A DNA stretch of 43,033 nucleotides, from contig JAGOKS010000007.1 in the NCBI GenBank assembly GCA_017994425.1, positions 1 to 43,033 on the forward strand, written 5' to 3'. Position numbers and translations under genes: made by a program. Origin of the DNA: Bacteroidales bacterium. GTDB lineage: Bacteria; Bacteroidota; Bacteroidia; Bacteroidales; WCHB1-69. Below are positions 41,153 to 43,033 of the stretch, piece after piece. The notes under the pieces were generated by a model. It did not search any database. It saw nothing but the letters and a program-made list of their open reading frames with translations, and had not been told where the DNA came from. Position 1 is the first letter of the stretch. The number at the start of each line of letters is the position of its first letter.

Positions 41153-41160
41153 CAAAAGTA
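41153..41160 (-). promoter_or_regulatory. Bacteroidetes -7 element for the lpxH-like gene (minus strand)
   Basis: Plus-strand CAAAAGTA gives TACTTTTG on the minus strand, 21 bases before the ATG at 41131. Confidence 0.6.
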
Positions 41161-41229
41161 TAAAAATTATCAGTATGGTAAGATAAAAACGTTAAATTTT
41201 TGCCTTGCTCAAAATCTGATGTTTCTCAA

Positions 41230-41259
41230 CAAAAAAAGGCTGTCTTAAAACAGCCTTTT
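41230..41259 (-). terminator. Hairpin terminator (AAAAGGCTGT arms)
   Basis: The arms AAAAGGCTGT (41234-41243) and ACAGCCTTTT (41250-41259) form a perfect stem with a 6-base loop. The better T-run is on the minus strand, so it is a second stop for the operon 42977-41461. The 41260-41420 stretch between the two terminators holds no gene that I can see. Confidence 0.78.
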
Positions 41260-41419
41260 AAATTTTAATTTTTTAGCGTGAATCAATAACGCATCGTCTT
41301 CTCCTGTTTTCCTAGTTTTTTCGCAACGCACAGAATAAATATTGAATATTAATAATATAAGTGCTTTTTCATTTTTTTGGTGTTGCATTGATGAAAACAA
41401 GAAAATTAGTATCAATATA

Positions 41420-41451
41420 TTAAAAAGAGGACATTGTTTAATATCCTCTTT
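41420..41451 (-). terminator. Terminator directly behind the three-gene operon
   Basis: The arms AAAGAGGA (41424-41431) and TCCTCTTT (41444-41451) with a 12-base loop are followed by TTTTAA on the minus strand. It lies 10 bases after the stop codon of the membrane protein gene at 41461. Confidence 0.7.
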
Positions 41452-41460
41452 ATATTTTAC

Positions 41461-41802
41461 TTAGTCTAAACTTTTTTGCTTTTTGTTAATTCTAAACTTT
41501 TTTATTCTTTTTATAAAAATTTCTGTCCACCCGGAAATTGCAAGTGTTGAAATAAGAAGTGCTATTCCATTTCTAAATGTCATATCGTCGTTAACTTCAG
41601 TAGTACGAAAAGAACCATCAATACTAAAACCATATAGAAGTATATATTGCCAACCTAAAATAATGAATATTCTACAGAAAAGTAATAAAACATTCTTTAT
41701 ATCAAAAAAACTTTTCTTCTTATCTAAAGGTTTATAAACTAAAATAAAACATATAATTCCTACGAATAAAATTAAAACTCCTGTGATTAATGTTGCTAAC
41801 AT
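41461..41802 (-). CDS. Small hypothetical membrane protein, three membrane segments
   Basis: The 113-residue product has an N-terminal membrane segment (residues 2-25), a second at about 38-60 (LLLFCRIFIILGWQYILLYG), a third at about 80-95, and a basic tail (KRIKKFRINKKQK). No family is recognised. It starts 4 bases behind the outer-membrane-like protein gene, so it is co-transcribed with it. A role in the inner membrane is predicted from the segments only. Confidence 0.6.
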   Translation of the reverse strand: MLATLITGVLILFVGIICFILVYKPLDKKKSFFDIKNVLLLFCRIFIILGWQYILLYGFSIDGSFRTTEVNDDMTFRNGIALLISTLAISGWTEIFIKRIKKFRINKKQKSLD

Positions 41803-41806
41803 ATTT

Positions 41807-42586
41807 TTAAAATTTATTTTTTTGAAACGTATATGAAATACCTAAACTAATGTTCCAATAACTTCCATAATCAAGCAAACGATCTTCGTAAGGTTCAATA
41901 ATTTTATTATTGGCTTTAATGGTTAAATATTCAACTACATTCACTTCCTGCATTAAGCGAGTTCCTACATGATATTCGCCTGTTAATGAGATATTCATTC
42001 CATTTTTAAAATGACAAATACATCCGAAACCTGTTTTAAGAATATAATTAATCTTTTTATTATAGGGATAAAAGGTATGAAATTGGGTAAATATACAATC
42101 GGTTTCTTCGTATATAATATTCGACTGTAAGGTAGAATTAAACATTATAGGGAGTTTTGAAATAGGAATATCAAAAGTTAATCCAATGGTTGATATTAAT
42201 CCAAATTTACTATTAAACAATGGAATATCCCATTTAATTGATAAGGGTATTTGCAACGATTTATACATTAAATAGTTATAATTTCCAAACCCATTTTGAT
42301 TAATATTAAAATAATAGGGATAGCCATGACTTTTCCATCTTGCATAATGTTCGATATAACCTATACCCAAACCAACCGATAATTGATTCGTTAAACCATA
42401 AAAACAATTTAGTTCCAAAGGCGGACTTGAAACTTGACTTCCAAACTTATACAAACGATGCTTTTCCGAACCTTGCATCACTTCACCTCTTAATCCGGTG
42501 TTGAATCCGATTGTCCAACTACCATTTTGGGCATATACTAAATTAGAAATGGATATAAATAAAAACAAAATTCTTTTATTATACAT
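41807..42586 (-). CDS. Outer-membrane beta-barrel-like protein
   Basis: The 259-residue product starts with a signal peptide (MYNKRILFLFISISNLVYAQ, 20 residues). Its sequence alternates polar and hydrophobic residues in short strands (LSVGLGIGYIEHYARW, MNISLTGEYHVGTRLM) and ends in a strand finishing with aromatic Phe (ISYTFQKNKF). This is the pattern of porin-family outer-membrane barrels of about eight to ten strands. No enzyme motif is present. It sits one base behind the lipoprotein-like gene upstream, so the three-gene operon encodes envelope proteins only. Confidence 0.7.
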   Translation of the reverse strand: MYNKRILFLFISISNLVYAQNGSWTIGFNTGLRGEVMQGSEKHRLYKFGSQVSSPPLELNCFYGLTNQLSVGLGIGYIEHYARWKSHGYPYYFNINQNGFGNYNYLMYKSLQIPLSIKWDIPLFNSKFGLISTIGLTFDIPISKLPIMFNSTLQSNIIYEETDCIFTQFHTFYPYNKKINYILKTGFGCICHFKNGMNISLTGEYHVGTRLMQEVNVVEYLTIKANNKIIEPYEDRLLDYGSYWNISLGISYTFQKNKF

Positions 42587-42587
42587 T

Positions 42588-42977
42588 TTAACAATTTTTT
42601 TTATGTAATTTTAAACCTAAAGTATTTGAAATAGAAGAACAATTAGTTTTGGTTACAGAATAAAAAGACGAAATACCTTCATATTGTACACGAAATGGTC
42701 TTCCAATTCCGTCATCTAAAAGAATATGATCTTTTTTAGCATTCGATTTATAATCAGAAACATTGTTATTAGTTAAACAATCTTTATCATATATTAAACC
42801 AGAATACCCTACAGATAATGAACTAGCCTTTTCTCTTACACTATTACCATTTGATTTATGAAGTTTTATTTTATTTTCAATTTTATTATTTTCAAATTCC
42901 TTTTTACAAGCCCAAAATATACCTGCTCCTACAGCCACTACCAATATAGCGGCTACAATTATTTTTACCTTTTTCAT
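42588..42977 (-). CDS. Hypothetical lipoprotein-like protein
   Basis: The 129-residue product begins with a positively charged start and a hydrophobic segment (about residues 5-22) ending in FWACKK, which could be a lipobox with Cys24 as the lipidated residue. The rest is polar with Asn/Ser-rich stretches and four further Cys residues. No family is recognised. It is the first gene of the operon; its promoter would be in the last 50 bases of the window, where no TAnnTTTG element is visible. Confidence 0.6.
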   Translation of the reverse strand: MKKVKIIVAAILVVAVGAGIFWACKKEFENNKIENKIKLHKSNGNSVREKASSLSVGYSGLIYDKDCLTNNNVSDYKSNAKKDHILLDDGIGRPFRVQYEGISSFYSVTKTNCSSISNTLGLKLHKKNC

Positions 42978-43033
42978 ATATGTTATGTTTTAAAGGGTTA
43001 AAAATCTAGTTAATTTACTGTAATAGTTTATAG

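Noticed and set aside
1..43033. tRNA or rRNA genes, transposases or integrases
   Set aside because: No cloverleaf, rRNA-like stretch, transposase motif or tyrosine-recombinase signature was recognised on either strand, so the mobility of the restriction island cannot be shown from the window.

Overview
The window looks like chromosomal DNA of an AT-rich member of the Bacteroidota, most likely order Bacteroidales. The evidence is the gene content (an NHRD-type acyltransferase, a DUF4292 lipoprotein, Bacteroidetes-type FabZ-like hotdog proteins, a single long Rsh protein) and repeated matches to the Bacteroidetes -7 promoter element TAnnTTTG in front of genes, usually without a Shine-Dalgarno sequence.

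Layout. (1) 123-13418, plus strand: the 3' part of a tightly packed biosynthetic cluster. It holds a truncated carotenoid-desaturase-type FAD oxidoreductase, a B12-binding radical SAM enzyme, an unknown 125-residue protein, a secreted alpha/beta hydrolase, a PaaK-like adenylating ligase, an ABC transporter pair, two FabZ-like hotdog proteins, four tandem BtrH-like acyl-ACP acyltransferase paralogues, and an NHRD-type lipid acyltransferase. Together they suggest an ACP-bound acyl product, perhaps of the aryl-polyene/flexirubin or N-acyl type, that is built, transferred and exported. Ketosynthase and ACP genes are not in the window and would have to lie upstream. (2) 13413-26572: housekeeping genes (purD, a YD-repeat protein, rsh, a DUF4292 lipoprotein, queG, an orphan HTH-containing N6-adenine DNA methylase, hisS, a polysaccharide-deacetylase-like protein, a FemAB/GNAT-like protein, a secreted hydrolase). 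(3) 26897-28060: a secreted fibre-like protein whose C-terminal C-type-lectin-like domain carries the codon signature of a diversity-generating retroelement (DGR) variable region; no reverse transcriptase or template repeat is visible here. (4) 28775-36734: a type I restriction-modification island, hsdM-hsdS-tcmP-gp37/68-(four-helix-bundle)-hsdR, plus a 56-residue ORF. A TcmP / three-Cys protein pair is embedded between hsdS and hsdR. (5) 38019-41131: minus-strand lipA-lipB-thiF-like operon and an lpxH-like gene. (6) 41461-42977: a minus-strand operon of three envelope proteins of unknown role.

The most unusual non-coding signal is a set of four tandem-repeat arrays. All have exactly 22-bp periodicity and an imperfect dyad in each unit, but the four unit sequences are unrelated. 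Two lie left (28251-28360, 28567-28698) and two right (37153-37284, 37890-37977) of the restriction-modification island. I do not know of a description of this repeat type. The other strong candidates for follow-up are the DGR-like variable region, the RM-embedded TcmP pair, and the fourfold BtrH expansion.
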